Under the pieces are notes generated by a model. The model was not told the origin of the DNA. It did no database searches and saw only the letters and a list, made by a program, of their open reading frames with translations. The translations under genes and the position numbers were made by a program. A stretch of DNA of 64,000 nt from Saccharopolyspora phatthalungensis (GTDB taxonomy: Bacteria; Actinomycetota; Actinomycetes; Mycobacteriales; Pseudonocardiaceae): the NCBI RefSeq assembly GCF_014203395.1, contig NZ_JACHIW010000002.1, positions 1,364,001-1,428,000 on the forward strand, written 5' to 3'. This document shows, piece by piece, positions 34,600-41,696 of the stretch. The number at the start of each line of letters is the position of its first letter. Position 1 is the stretch's first letter.

Positions 34600-35185
34600 A
34601 TGACGGCAGCGGAAGACGATACGCTACGTCCAGCAGGAGCCCTTCGCGAGCATGGATGCGGCTCAGGTCGACGGCAGGATCCAGGTGTGGTGTCTTGGCC
34701 TCACGCTGGATGCGTTGACCTTGTGTGGCGACATCCTGACCGTCGCGGTGATCGAACCGGAGTTCTACGACACACTCTTCGGCGCGGCTGCCGTTCGAAA
34801 CAATGCCGAGGGGCGCGTTCCCACACAGGTTCTTCCCTTCGAGGGGAACACCATCCGGCGGTTGCCCCTCTGTCCTCAGGGAACTGTCCCACACGCCACA
34901 TGCTCGGATGCTTGAGGACCGCGTGCGGGTGCTCACGTCGGCGAGGTCGGAGTCGAAACTCTCGGGCTGCCCGGCATCGGCTCGGCGCTGGCGCTCCTGG
35001 CCTAGGTCAAAGCCCGGCTGGAAGTATTGAAAGGCCTGTCGATAGTCCTGACCGCGGGCAATGGCCGCACCGAACACCGCAGAGAATGTATGACGCGGGA
35101 CCCCCAACCAGTCGGCCCAGGTGCCGTACTCTCTGGTCTCGTCTACCAACGTCTCACCAACGTCGAAAATGACCGCACAAATCAC
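34600..35185 (-). pseudogene. HAD-family hydrolase, decayed
   Basis: From GTG 35185 (CGGGAGG upstream) the minus strand reads CAVIFDVGETLVDETREYGT, with the HAD nucleophile motif FDVGET, then a cap-like stretch GVPRHTFSAVFGAAIARGQD to RADAGQPESFDSDL. After about 100 residues similarity fades; a later piece (LGIVSNGSRAEECVVEL) recalls HAD motif II. The last motifs (Lys and GDxxxND) are not found. A broken phosphatase-like gene squeezed between cassette copies. Confidence 0.6.
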
Positions 35186-35589
35186 GGGTACCTCCCGGCA
35201 GTTTGTGATGTTGCTGCAGAGCCTAGTCGGCCTTGCCATGCCGCTGTCCGCTGCCCCGCACAACGCAATGTCACTTTCTGGACCTCGCTCGGGCGGTAAG
35301 CAATGGCCCGCCAGTGGCCAATACTGGAAAGAGCACTTTTCTGCTGTACTCGGCTGACAAGAACTGCCCGTTGGCCTTCGTTGAGCCTGCGGTGAGGAGA
35401 AGGTCGCGATGTCATGGGTGGTAAGCGAACGGGAAAAGAGCTGCCATGCGCTACGTACAGCACGGGTGACGGGTGCTGCCGTGATCACTATCTGAACTGG
35501 TTTTTCTGACGTGACGAACACTAGACGAGATCGGGTACCGTGGTGTGTTGAGATCGGCTCCAGCCGCTCGTCGAGAGGGGTGTACCCCG

Positions 35590-36813
35590 ATGGACCATGA
35601 GGATAAGGCCCTGGGCCGTCGCCTTCGTGAGGTGCGTGCCTGGCGTCAGCTCTCCCTGAAGGAAACCGCGGATCTCGCGGGGATCTCGTTCGGCTACCTC
35701 GGCCGGATCGAGCGGGGAGAGCAGCCAGTCACCTCGCGCGCCACGCTGGAGGCGCTGGCCAACGCGCTCCGGATCGACCCTGGTGAGTTGACCGGAACGC
35801 CTTACGCGCCCAGCGATCCCGTGGGAAGCGACGCACACGCGGCCTTGCGGGAAGTGGAAACGGCGCTGTCGTCGCTGGACCTGGGGGTGGACCCCGGTGT
35901 CCAGGCCAGGCCGTGGGCGGCGCTGGCGGCCGAGGTCGATCACCTCAACAATACGTTGCGAGCCAACGCAGACTACGCCGCCCTGGGTGCGGTAGTGCCG
36001 GGGCTGCTGACCGAGTTGCACGCCGCCTACGTGCAACAACCGAATGAGCGTCAGAACGTCTTGGTAGGTCTGCTCCACACGTTTTATTCCGCCGCAGTGC
36101 TGACGAAGAACCTCGGCGTTCGAGGATGGCCGGTGGTGGCCGCCCGTCTCGCGGAGGACTGTGCGCAAGAGCTGGACCGGCCTGAATGGCTGGGCTTCGG
36201 CATCTGGTTGCGGGGGAACGTCGCCGGGGCTCAGGGCCGCACGCACCAGTACGGGATGAGCGTTCGCGGAATAGACGCCTTGACTCCTCACCTGGACTGC
36301 TCCAATGCTCTCCAGGCCGCCGGAATGCTGCACCTCAATGCCGCTCTAGCGGCTGCGGCACAGTCGGACGCAGACACCACCCGCGATCACTTGCGCGAGG
36401 CCACAGAGCTGGCCTCGCGGCTTCCCGAACGGCACGACAACTTCGGATATCTCTACTTCGGTCCGGACAACGTGGGGATCTGGCGGGTGAGTTTGGGAAC
36501 CGAACTCGGGCAGGGAGCGAAGGTCGCCGAGATCGCCCGTCACGTGCGCCCAGACGCCCTGCCCCTGCCGGCCAAAGCTCGTCGCGCGGTGTTCTACGCG
36601 GACCTGGGCCGGGCGCTGGCCAGCGAGAAACGAACGCGGGAGCAGGGAATACGGTCACTGATCAAGGCCGAGTCGATTGCTCCGCAGAAGATCCGTAACA
36701 ACATCTTCGTGCGTGAGACCGTGGCGGACTTGCTTCGGCAGGCCCGGCGTGATGCCGGCGGCCGCGATCTGCGCGGACTCGCCTGGCGGATGGGAGTTTC
36801 CCCTACCGGGTGA
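35590..36813 (+). CDS. XRE-family regulator with TPR-like C-terminus, copy b
   Basis: A 407-aa paralogue of the protein at 32586 with an essentially identical HTH (REVRAWRQLSLKETADLAGI), so both should recognise the same DNA. Differences cluster in the presumed sensor part (GIWLRGNVAGAQGRTHQYGM versus TTWLRGHTAGSHSRTHQYGV). The upstream 60 bases, including GATCGGGTA and the GGGGT/ACCCC repeat over the RBS, are shared. It precedes the intact lipoprotein-A-B-C-D set and is its likely regulator. Confidence 0.9.
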   Translation: MDHEDKALGRRLREVRAWRQLSLKETADLAGISFGYLGRIERGEQPVTSRATLEALANALRIDPGELTGTPYAPSDPVGSDAHAALREVETALSSLDLGVDPGVQARPWAALAAEVDHLNNTLRANADYAALGAVVPGLLTELHAAYVQQPNERQNVLVGLLHTFYSAAVLTKNLGVRGWPVVAARLAEDCAQELDRPEWLGFGIWLRGNVAGAQGRTHQYGMSVRGIDALTPHLDCSNALQAAGMLHLNAALAAAAQSDADTTRDHLREATELASRLPERHDNFGYLYFGPDNVGIWRVSLGTELGQGAKVAEIARHVRPDALPLPAKARRAVFYADLGRALASEKRTREQGIRSLIKAESIAPQKIRNNIFVRETVADLLRQARRDAGGRDLRGLAWRMGVSPTG

Positions 36814-37145
36814 TCTTGAGGTCAGTTGTCCTCACAGGACAAAACCTCATCACACCACCTCATAGCGTGCCCTCCATGTCGGAAGGAACGCGCTCCGCTA
36901 GCCCGTGGACTGATGCCGACGGAGGCTGCGGTGGAAATGGAAGCGCTGTTGGACATCCCCTGCGGTGGCCTCCGTATTTGCCCAAACTTTTCGCGAAAGC
37001 TACGCCGTCCGCTACCGGCCGTACGCGGCCGACGTGGAACATTTCGCCGGGCTCCACCCATTTCTCGCTGCCGGATGAGACCGTCGGCGTTCTCGTTGAG
37101 CTGTTTACCCACTGCGGTAAAGGTGTTCGAGCTGGGGAAGTAGCG
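36814..37145. repeat. Conserved post-XRE segment, copy b, joined to the end of ORF F
   Basis: Nearly identical to 33804-34140. At about 37141 it joins the tail of the F module (LAGAAGALAFLDLAAGYGLG to VQLCPKETDT), which ends TAATG over the lipoprotein ATG at 37310. The frame from 36810 to 37310 is therefore a chimera created by a deletion, though it may still couple translation to the lipoprotein. Confidence 0.5.
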
Positions 37146-37309
37146 CTGGCGGGCGCTGCGGGAGCACTGGCCTTCCTCGATCTCGCCGCAGGCTATGGAC
37201 TCGGCCTGGACTGGCGTCGTCGCCGGAGTCAGGCCGTGACCGGGCCGCCGTCCCAACGGCGTGGCGGCGGCCCAGCGGTTCAACTGTGTCCCAAGGAGAC
37301 TGACACCTA

Positions 37310-37900
37310 ATGAGGAGCTTGACTCCGCTGTGGCCGGTTGTGGTGCTGGCATCGTTGGGTCTGCTGGCGGCCGGATGCGGCGAAAACTCCAATTTGGATC
37401 CGGTCCATGACCGGTACAAGGCGTTGCCGTGGATCTGCGACTTGGTCTCGCCGGCGACGGCGAGTCGGGTGATCGGAGCGTCGTTGCAGACCGATGCCCT
37501 GTCGGTGGAAACCACGGGTTATTGCGCGTGGACGTACCGGGATCTGGGGTCAGAAGGCGCGCACCCGCTGGAACGGAGACTGTCCTTGCACGTCAGCCTG
37601 CACCGCAGCAGTGATACGAGATCCGGCTCCGATGGGGCGTTGGAAGAGCTGGACCGGCTCAGCGAAGACTCGCCGAATGACTTCGAGCGCGTGCTGGGCT
37701 TCGGGGAGTACACGGTGCGCAGCACCACGACGGACGGTGTCGATTACATCATCGTTGTCGGCAACCTGAACCTGAAGATGGGTTATTCCGGGCGGGATGT
37801 GGACGCGGCGGGTCGCATGGCCCCGATGCCACGTGACCAAGCCACCCAACAGGCCGAGGTCCTGGCCCGCGAAGTAGCGGCGAACACCGCACAAGCCTGA
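37310..37900 (+). CDS. DUF3558-like lipoprotein, copy 3
   Basis: A 196-aa lipoprotein with lipobox LAAGC and the same body as copy 2 (CDLVSPATASRVIGASLQTD, GYCAWTYRDLGSEG). Surface-anchored. It is followed 195 bases later by intact A, B and C genes and is the only plus-strand copy in a complete cassette. DUF3558 proteins are suspected of envelope roles; none is proven. Confidence 0.87.
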   Translation: MRSLTPLWPVVVLASLGLLAAGCGENSNLDPVHDRYKALPWICDLVSPATASRVIGASLQTDALSVETTGYCAWTYRDLGSEGAHPLERRLSLHVSLHRSSDTRSGSDGALEELDRLSEDSPNDFERVLGFGEYTVRSTTTDGVDYIIVVGNLNLKMGYSGRDVDAAGRMAPMPRDQATQQAEVLAREVAANTAQA

Positions 37901-38053
37901 CCGCGCGGTGCCGTCGCCGAAGTCACGATCAGCGTGCCGATGCTGGGGACACCCCGAGCATCAGCTGAATTCGGCAGAGGCCGCAGATGTTTCGGCGGGT
38001 GCTCGACACGCTCCAAAGCAGCTCGGCACGTGCAAGCCCCAGCAGGTTTTAGT

Positions 38054-38074
38054 GGACGACTGATCAACCAACCT
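38054..38074. promoter_or_regulatory. Conserved 21-base element upstream of gene A, copy 3
   Basis: GGACGACTGATC plus AACCAACCT, 21 bases before ATG 38096, as in the other two cassettes. Confidence 0.5.
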
Positions 38075-38095
38075 TGTCGAGGACGTGATCCCCCT

Positions 38096-38446
38096 ATGAC
38101 GGTGAGTCCTGCACACGCAGTCGTGCCGCTGCTATTGCTGGCCGACAGCGACGATGTGAAGGAACGTCCTGCTCATCTGCCTCCGCTGGAGGAGCCGGGT
38201 TTCCTGGACTTGGTTCGGGAGGTGCATCCGCAGTTGGAGTACGCGATGCAGCGCAAGCGTGCCCGTGGCGAGGTCGTGCATGTTTTCCGGGACCGTGTCA
38301 GCCAGGAGTTCACGATTTTGTACCGGCGCGAGCACGGTTCGGATGGGGTCAAGGAGTCGGGCTCTCCGTGGCTGGATCGCCTCAACGAACTCGGCGGCAT
38401 GTGGCGCGCGGCGCGCCCGCAAAAGTCCCGGAGTGGTGCGCGATGA
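38096..38446 (+). CDS. Cassette protein A, copy 3
   Basis: A 116-aa protein of unknown family (SPAHAVVPLLLLADSDDVKE, EVVHVFRDRVSQEFTILYRR, WLDRLNELGGMWRAARP), the same length as copy 1 and intact. A GAGG lies 13 bases before ATG, the same long gap as in copy 1. The TGA overlaps the ATG of peptide B. The lack of signal peptide or membrane helix suggests a cytoplasmic protein. Confidence 0.82.
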   Translation: MTVSPAHAVVPLLLLADSDDVKERPAHLPPLEEPGFLDLVREVHPQLEYAMQRKRARGEVVHVFRDRVSQEFTILYRREHGSDGVKESGSPWLDRLNELGGMWRAARPQKSRSGAR

Positions 38447-38526
38447 TCCTGTCCCTACTGGAGGTCGCCCTTCTGCCCGAGCACAAGCTGACTGGGTTCA
38501 CCGCCGAGCAGAGGAGGGCCGTCTGA
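38443..38526 (+). CDS. Cassette peptide B, copy 3 (27 aa)
   Basis: ATG 38443 overlaps the stop of A (ATGA) and TGA 38524 overlaps the start of C (TGATG). The peptide (LEVALLPEHKLTGFTAEQRR in its core) aligns without gaps to the 27-residue peptide at 14672-14755, with about 20 identical positions. GAGGAGG inside its last codons serves as RBS for C. Confidence 0.68.
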   Translation: MILSLLEVALLPEHKLTGFTAEQRRAV

Positions 38527-38861
38527 TGACCGGTGTTGGCGCCGAGACCGGGCTGCCCCCGGCCGAGCACGACATGGTCGGTGTGGGCGTTTTCCGGGAC
38601 CTTGAGCACCGGATCTTCGCCGGTGCCCGGCCGATTGACGTTTGTGGCCGGGTCGGTTACTGGTCAGCGTGCAACTCGCCAGCGTTTCCGTTCAACGGCG
38701 AGAGCTTCTCCGCACGGACTCTGACCAAGTGCCAGGACTGTGCACGTGCCCACCCTACGGATGCGCAACGGCTGCTGCCCCCAGCGCCCTCCACTGTGGC
38801 AAACCGTGGGTTCGGCACCGTGACCGGCCAGTTGAGCACTGTGGAAGGGATCGCCTCGTGA
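38526..38861 (+). CDS. Cassette protein C, copy 3
   Basis: A 111-aa protein (VGVGVFRDLEHRIFAGARPI, WSACNSPAFPFNGESFSART, LTKCQDCARAHPTDAQRL) with a probable metal site from SAC and KCxxCxxxH. GAGGAGG lies 7 bases before ATG. The stop overlaps a GTG at 38858 (GTGA) opening a frame SSELPEPVGG that runs in phase into gene D, so a fourth coupled product E, or an E-D fusion, is possible. Confidence 0.78.
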   Translation: MTGVGAETGLPPAEHDMVGVGVFRDLEHRIFAGARPIDVCGRVGYWSACNSPAFPFNGESFSARTLTKCQDCARAHPTDAQRLLPPAPSTVANRGFGTVTGQLSTVEGIAS

Positions 38862-39244
38862 GTTCCGAACTTCCCGAGCCGGTCGGTGGTGGTTGCAACG
38901 CTGAGACCCGTCAGCTACCGCAGCGCTTCGTGTCGTCGCGGACGTCCCCCAGCGGGTGCCGATACCTCTGGAGAGGGCCGGCGTATGTGCCCGCGACCAC
39001 GGCCCCATACGCCGCATCACTTCGAGGAAACCTTTATTTCTCAACAGACTCTGCCGGGTTGTTCTTGCTGACTTTCTCGGCATGCGTCCTGACGCTGATC
39101 GAGATCTGCGATGAGAAGAAGGACAATCGGTGCACGGCAGATGCCGTCCGGACACGCCCGCGTCGCGGACCCCCAGGCGATCCCGCGCTGGTGCCCAGCG
39201 TGGGCGCAGACGCTACCGGGGACCGCTCGCCCATCCAAGAAGAC

Positions 39245-39261
39245 GCTGCCCGTGGGGCAGC
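39245..39261. promoter_or_regulatory. Hairpin upstream of gene D, copy 3
   Basis: GCTGCCC-GTG-GGGCAGC, identical in sequence and distance (20 bases to the ATG) to 31761-31777, although the flanks differ more. Confidence 0.45.
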
Positions 39262-39280
39262 ACGACCAGAAAGCATCGCC

Positions 39281-39562
39281 ATGAACGAATACACCTGGCG
39301 GCAGTCCGGGCTGGACGCCCTCAGCCACGCCTTTGCCTCCGAAGGCGGATTCATCCAAACCATCGAATCCGAATCCCAGACCCCTGCCGAGGTTACGGAG
39401 TACCACGTAAGCGCCTGCCGCGAAATGCTCCCGCTAGCGTTCGTGATGTACCAAGGCGGCGGCGCGCCCTGTGAGGTATGCCAAAACGCCACCACATATG
39501 AAAAGTCGCCGGAACTCCGCACCGGAAGTGTCATCGATCTGAACCGACAACCCATCCGCTGA
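39281..39562 (+). CDS. Cassette protein D, copy 3
   Basis: A 93-aa protein like that at 31797 (EYTWRQSGLDALSHAFASEG, GGGAPCEVCQNATTYEKSPE). One CxxC motif plus a Cys in SACREML may bind metal. In frame with GTG 38858, so it may also be made as the end of a 234-aa protein. It closes the cassette, being followed by a strong hairpin. No known family. Confidence 0.72.
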   Translation: MNEYTWRQSGLDALSHAFASEGGFIQTIESESQTPAEVTEYHVSACREMLPLAFVMYQGGGAPCEVCQNATTYEKSPELRTGSVIDLNRQPIR

Positions 39563-39570
39563 TACAAGCT

Positions 39571-39618
39571 CCGGCCCGCCGCCGCTGCACCTCCCCTCCC
39601 ACACCGGCGGCGGGCCGG
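39571..39618. terminator. 14-bp perfect hairpin after gene D, copy 3
   Basis: CCGGCCCGCCGCCG (39571-39584) pairs exactly with 39605-39618 across a 20-base loop, starting 8 bases after the D stop. The same element, with a 10-bp stem, follows copy 2. Confidence 0.7.
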
Positions 39619-39673
39619 TCCCGCATGCGCGCACTCGCCGCCGGGACAGAAGAACCCTAAAAACTTGCCGTCG

Positions 39674-39882
39674 TCACTCGTTGCCGTGCGCGAGAACAGT
39701 CTTCGGCGCCTGACCGATTGCCCGCATTGCTCGGCAAAGTCGTCGGAGAACTGGTCCGGGTCGCTGCCGCGGCCACCGCCGTGAATCGCGCCGGTGAACA
39801 GCAGGCCGCCGAGCCGGCATGCCGCGGGGACGGGATTCTCGTGCGAAAAACTTTCCAGCTGGATGCTCTTCCGCCGCGGCAT
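39674..39882 (-). pseudogene. RidA/YjgF-like N-terminus joined to an out-of-frame tail
   Basis: From ATG 39882 the minus strand reads RKSIQLESFSHENPVPAACR, LGGLLFTGAIHGG and DDFAEQC, the start of a RidA-family protein (FSHxNPxPxAxRxGxLLxxGxI pattern). It then joins, in another frame, the MRAIGQAPKTVLAHGNE end also seen at 32195. The catalytic Arg region of RidA is missing. A chimeric remnant at the edge of the duplicated block. The stretch 39883-40133 shows no gene. Confidence 0.55.
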
Positions 39883-40133
39883 CGTGGATTCCTTCGTCCC
39901 AGGTCAAGTGAGGTGCGTCACCGACGCTAGGGAGTGCGGGCCGCGTACTCAAATCACATCCGAAGCGGATTGATGCATCATGCGCATGAGTCGCTTTGAT
40001 CTTTCCGATCGGCGCCAGCATCCGCCGCCACGACGACGCGCCGTCGTCCGTCGTCTGGTCCATTCAGGACGTTGGACTAAAAATTCCCTGCCCGGGAACC
40101 GCGATCATGTGATGTGGAGGCAGGGCTTGGCAC

Positions 40134-41561
40134 TCAGCGATTGAACACCGGCAGCTCGGCGGGAGGTTGCGGGATGAATCCGCCGTGCTGGGCCATCTGG
40201 TCGTAGAGGTAGTCGTGCGATTCCGCGAGCGTCGCAAGCGCGCCGTCGACGTCGACGTGCACCAGTCGGCCGTCACGTTTGACCACCCGCCCGTCGACCA
40301 GCACCGTGTGCACGTTGCCCGAGTTGGCCTGCGCGATGATCGCGCCGCAGGGGTCGGAGCGGTTCCAGCCGGCCTGGCTGACACCCGACATGTCCAGCAA
40401 AACGATGTCGGCGTGCTTGCCCGGAGCCAGGGTGCCCGCCACGTCGTCGACGCCAGCGGCGCGGGCCCCGTTGACGGTGAGCCACCTCAGGGCGTCGCGC
40501 GTTTTCCACCGCATGACCGTCGGAGTCGTCGATCGCACGTAGTATTCCTGATCGTCTCGCCACCGGGTCGCCTGCAGGACGAGCCGCGCGTGCGAAATCA
40601 GGTCGCCGCCCGTACTGCTCGTGCAGTCGATGCCCAGGCTCGGTCCGGGAGTGTTATCGGTGGCCTCACGGATAACCGGGAATCCCATGCCCATTTGCAT
40701 CTCGGTCTCGGCGCAGACCGAGACCGTGGTGCCCGTGCCCCGCAGCAGGCGCCATTCGCTCTCGGTGCTGAATGTCGCGTGTACCAGGAGCAGATCGCTG
40801 CCGAGCATGTCGTGGGCGTGCAGCACCTCGATGTCCTTGAACAGGTTGGGCACGAGGACCTGGTTGGAGTGGAACGTGATGCGTGCGCCGAGCTCGCGGG
40901 CCAGCTCGAATTCGCGCTTGACGTCCCCGAAGGGAGCGATGGCCAGTTCCTGCGGGGCGATGCCGAAACGCAGCAGCTGAGCCTCGCTCGGGAAGTACTG
41001 ATCGCGGATTTCCCGCGCCAGACGTGCGCGCCGGGCGAAGTTCCCCTCTTCCGCCGACTCCTCCAGCCCGCCTTGGGTCTCCGACCACGTGTTCGACGTG
41101 ATGGGCAGGAGGCCATGTCCGTACAGCGCGCGCACTCCCGAGTCGCGCAGTCCGGCGACAGCAGCGTGTGCGTGGTCGTCGGTGACGATGTTGTGGCAGT
41201 AGTCGACCAATGTGGTCACGCCGGAGTTGAGGCAGTCGAGGCCACCGAGGTAGTTGCCCGCATACATGTCCTGCGGGCGGTACATCGTGGCCATCTGCAG
41301 CCGGAATCCCCTCAGGTAGTCGAGGATGTTCCCGTCGGCCAGAATGCCGCGCAGCGCCGTTTGCCAGGTATGCCGATGGGTGTCGACCATGCCCGGCATG
41401 GCGATCATCGACGAGGCGTCGATTCGCTCGGCATCGCCGACGCCGAGGTCCGTTCCGATCTCGGCGATGACACCGTCCTCGACGAGGATGTCGGCTCGTT
41501 CGAAGTCGCCGAGAACGTCGTCCATCGTGACGACCGCAGCGTTCTCGATCAGAGTTCGCAT
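40134..41561 (-). CDS. Amidohydrolase, ATZ/TRZ-like deaminase family
   Basis: A 475-aa metal-dependent hydrolase of the cytosine-deaminase/chlorohydrolase group. Metal ligands are visible as PGMVDTHRHTWQTAL (HxH), ITFHSNQVLVPN and LLVHATFSTE (His), and LGIDCTSSTGGDL (Asp). The C-terminal small domain has GKHADIVLLDM. Such enzymes deaminate or dechlorinate N-heterocycles; the exact substrate is not readable. ATG 41561 has GAGAGGAG upstream. It lies downstream of the LuxR regulator on the same strand, separated by 135 bases. Confidence 0.9.
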   Translation of the reverse strand: MRTLIENAAVVTMDDVLGDFERADILVEDGVIAEIGTDLGVGDAERIDASSMIAMPGMVDTHRHTWQTALRGILADGNILDYLRGFRLQMATMYRPQDMYAGNYLGGLDCLNSGVTTLVDYCHNIVTDDHAHAAVAGLRDSGVRALYGHGLLPITSNTWSETQGGLEESAEEGNFARRARLAREIRDQYFPSEAQLLRFGIAPQELAIAPFGDVKREFELARELGARITFHSNQVLVPNLFKDIEVLHAHDMLGSDLLLVHATFSTESEWRLLRGTGTTVSVCAETEMQMGMGFPVIREATDNTPGPSLGIDCTSSTGGDLISHARLVLQATRWRDDQEYYVRSTTPTVMRWKTRDALRWLTVNGARAAGVDDVAGTLAPGKHADIVLLDMSGVSQAGWNRSDPCGAIIAQANSGNVHTVLVDGRVVKRDGRLVHVDVDGALATLAESHDYLYDQMAQHGGFIPQPPAELPVFNR

Positions 41562-41696
41562 GGCCTCGTGCTCCTCTCCGTGTGGCGCGCGATCGGATAC
41601 CTTCCGCACGTGCCGCCGTTCGGGTTGATCGGCCTCGGCGACGGTGCGGTCTGGGCCCATGCATCGGTACCTCGGCCGGAGAGTCCGTCGGCGGTG

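Noticed and set aside
29697..39740. CRISPR array, considered because of the many repeats
   Set aside because: Repeats are long gene-sized duplications or 2-3 short units, without uniform repeat-spacer spacing and without cas genes.
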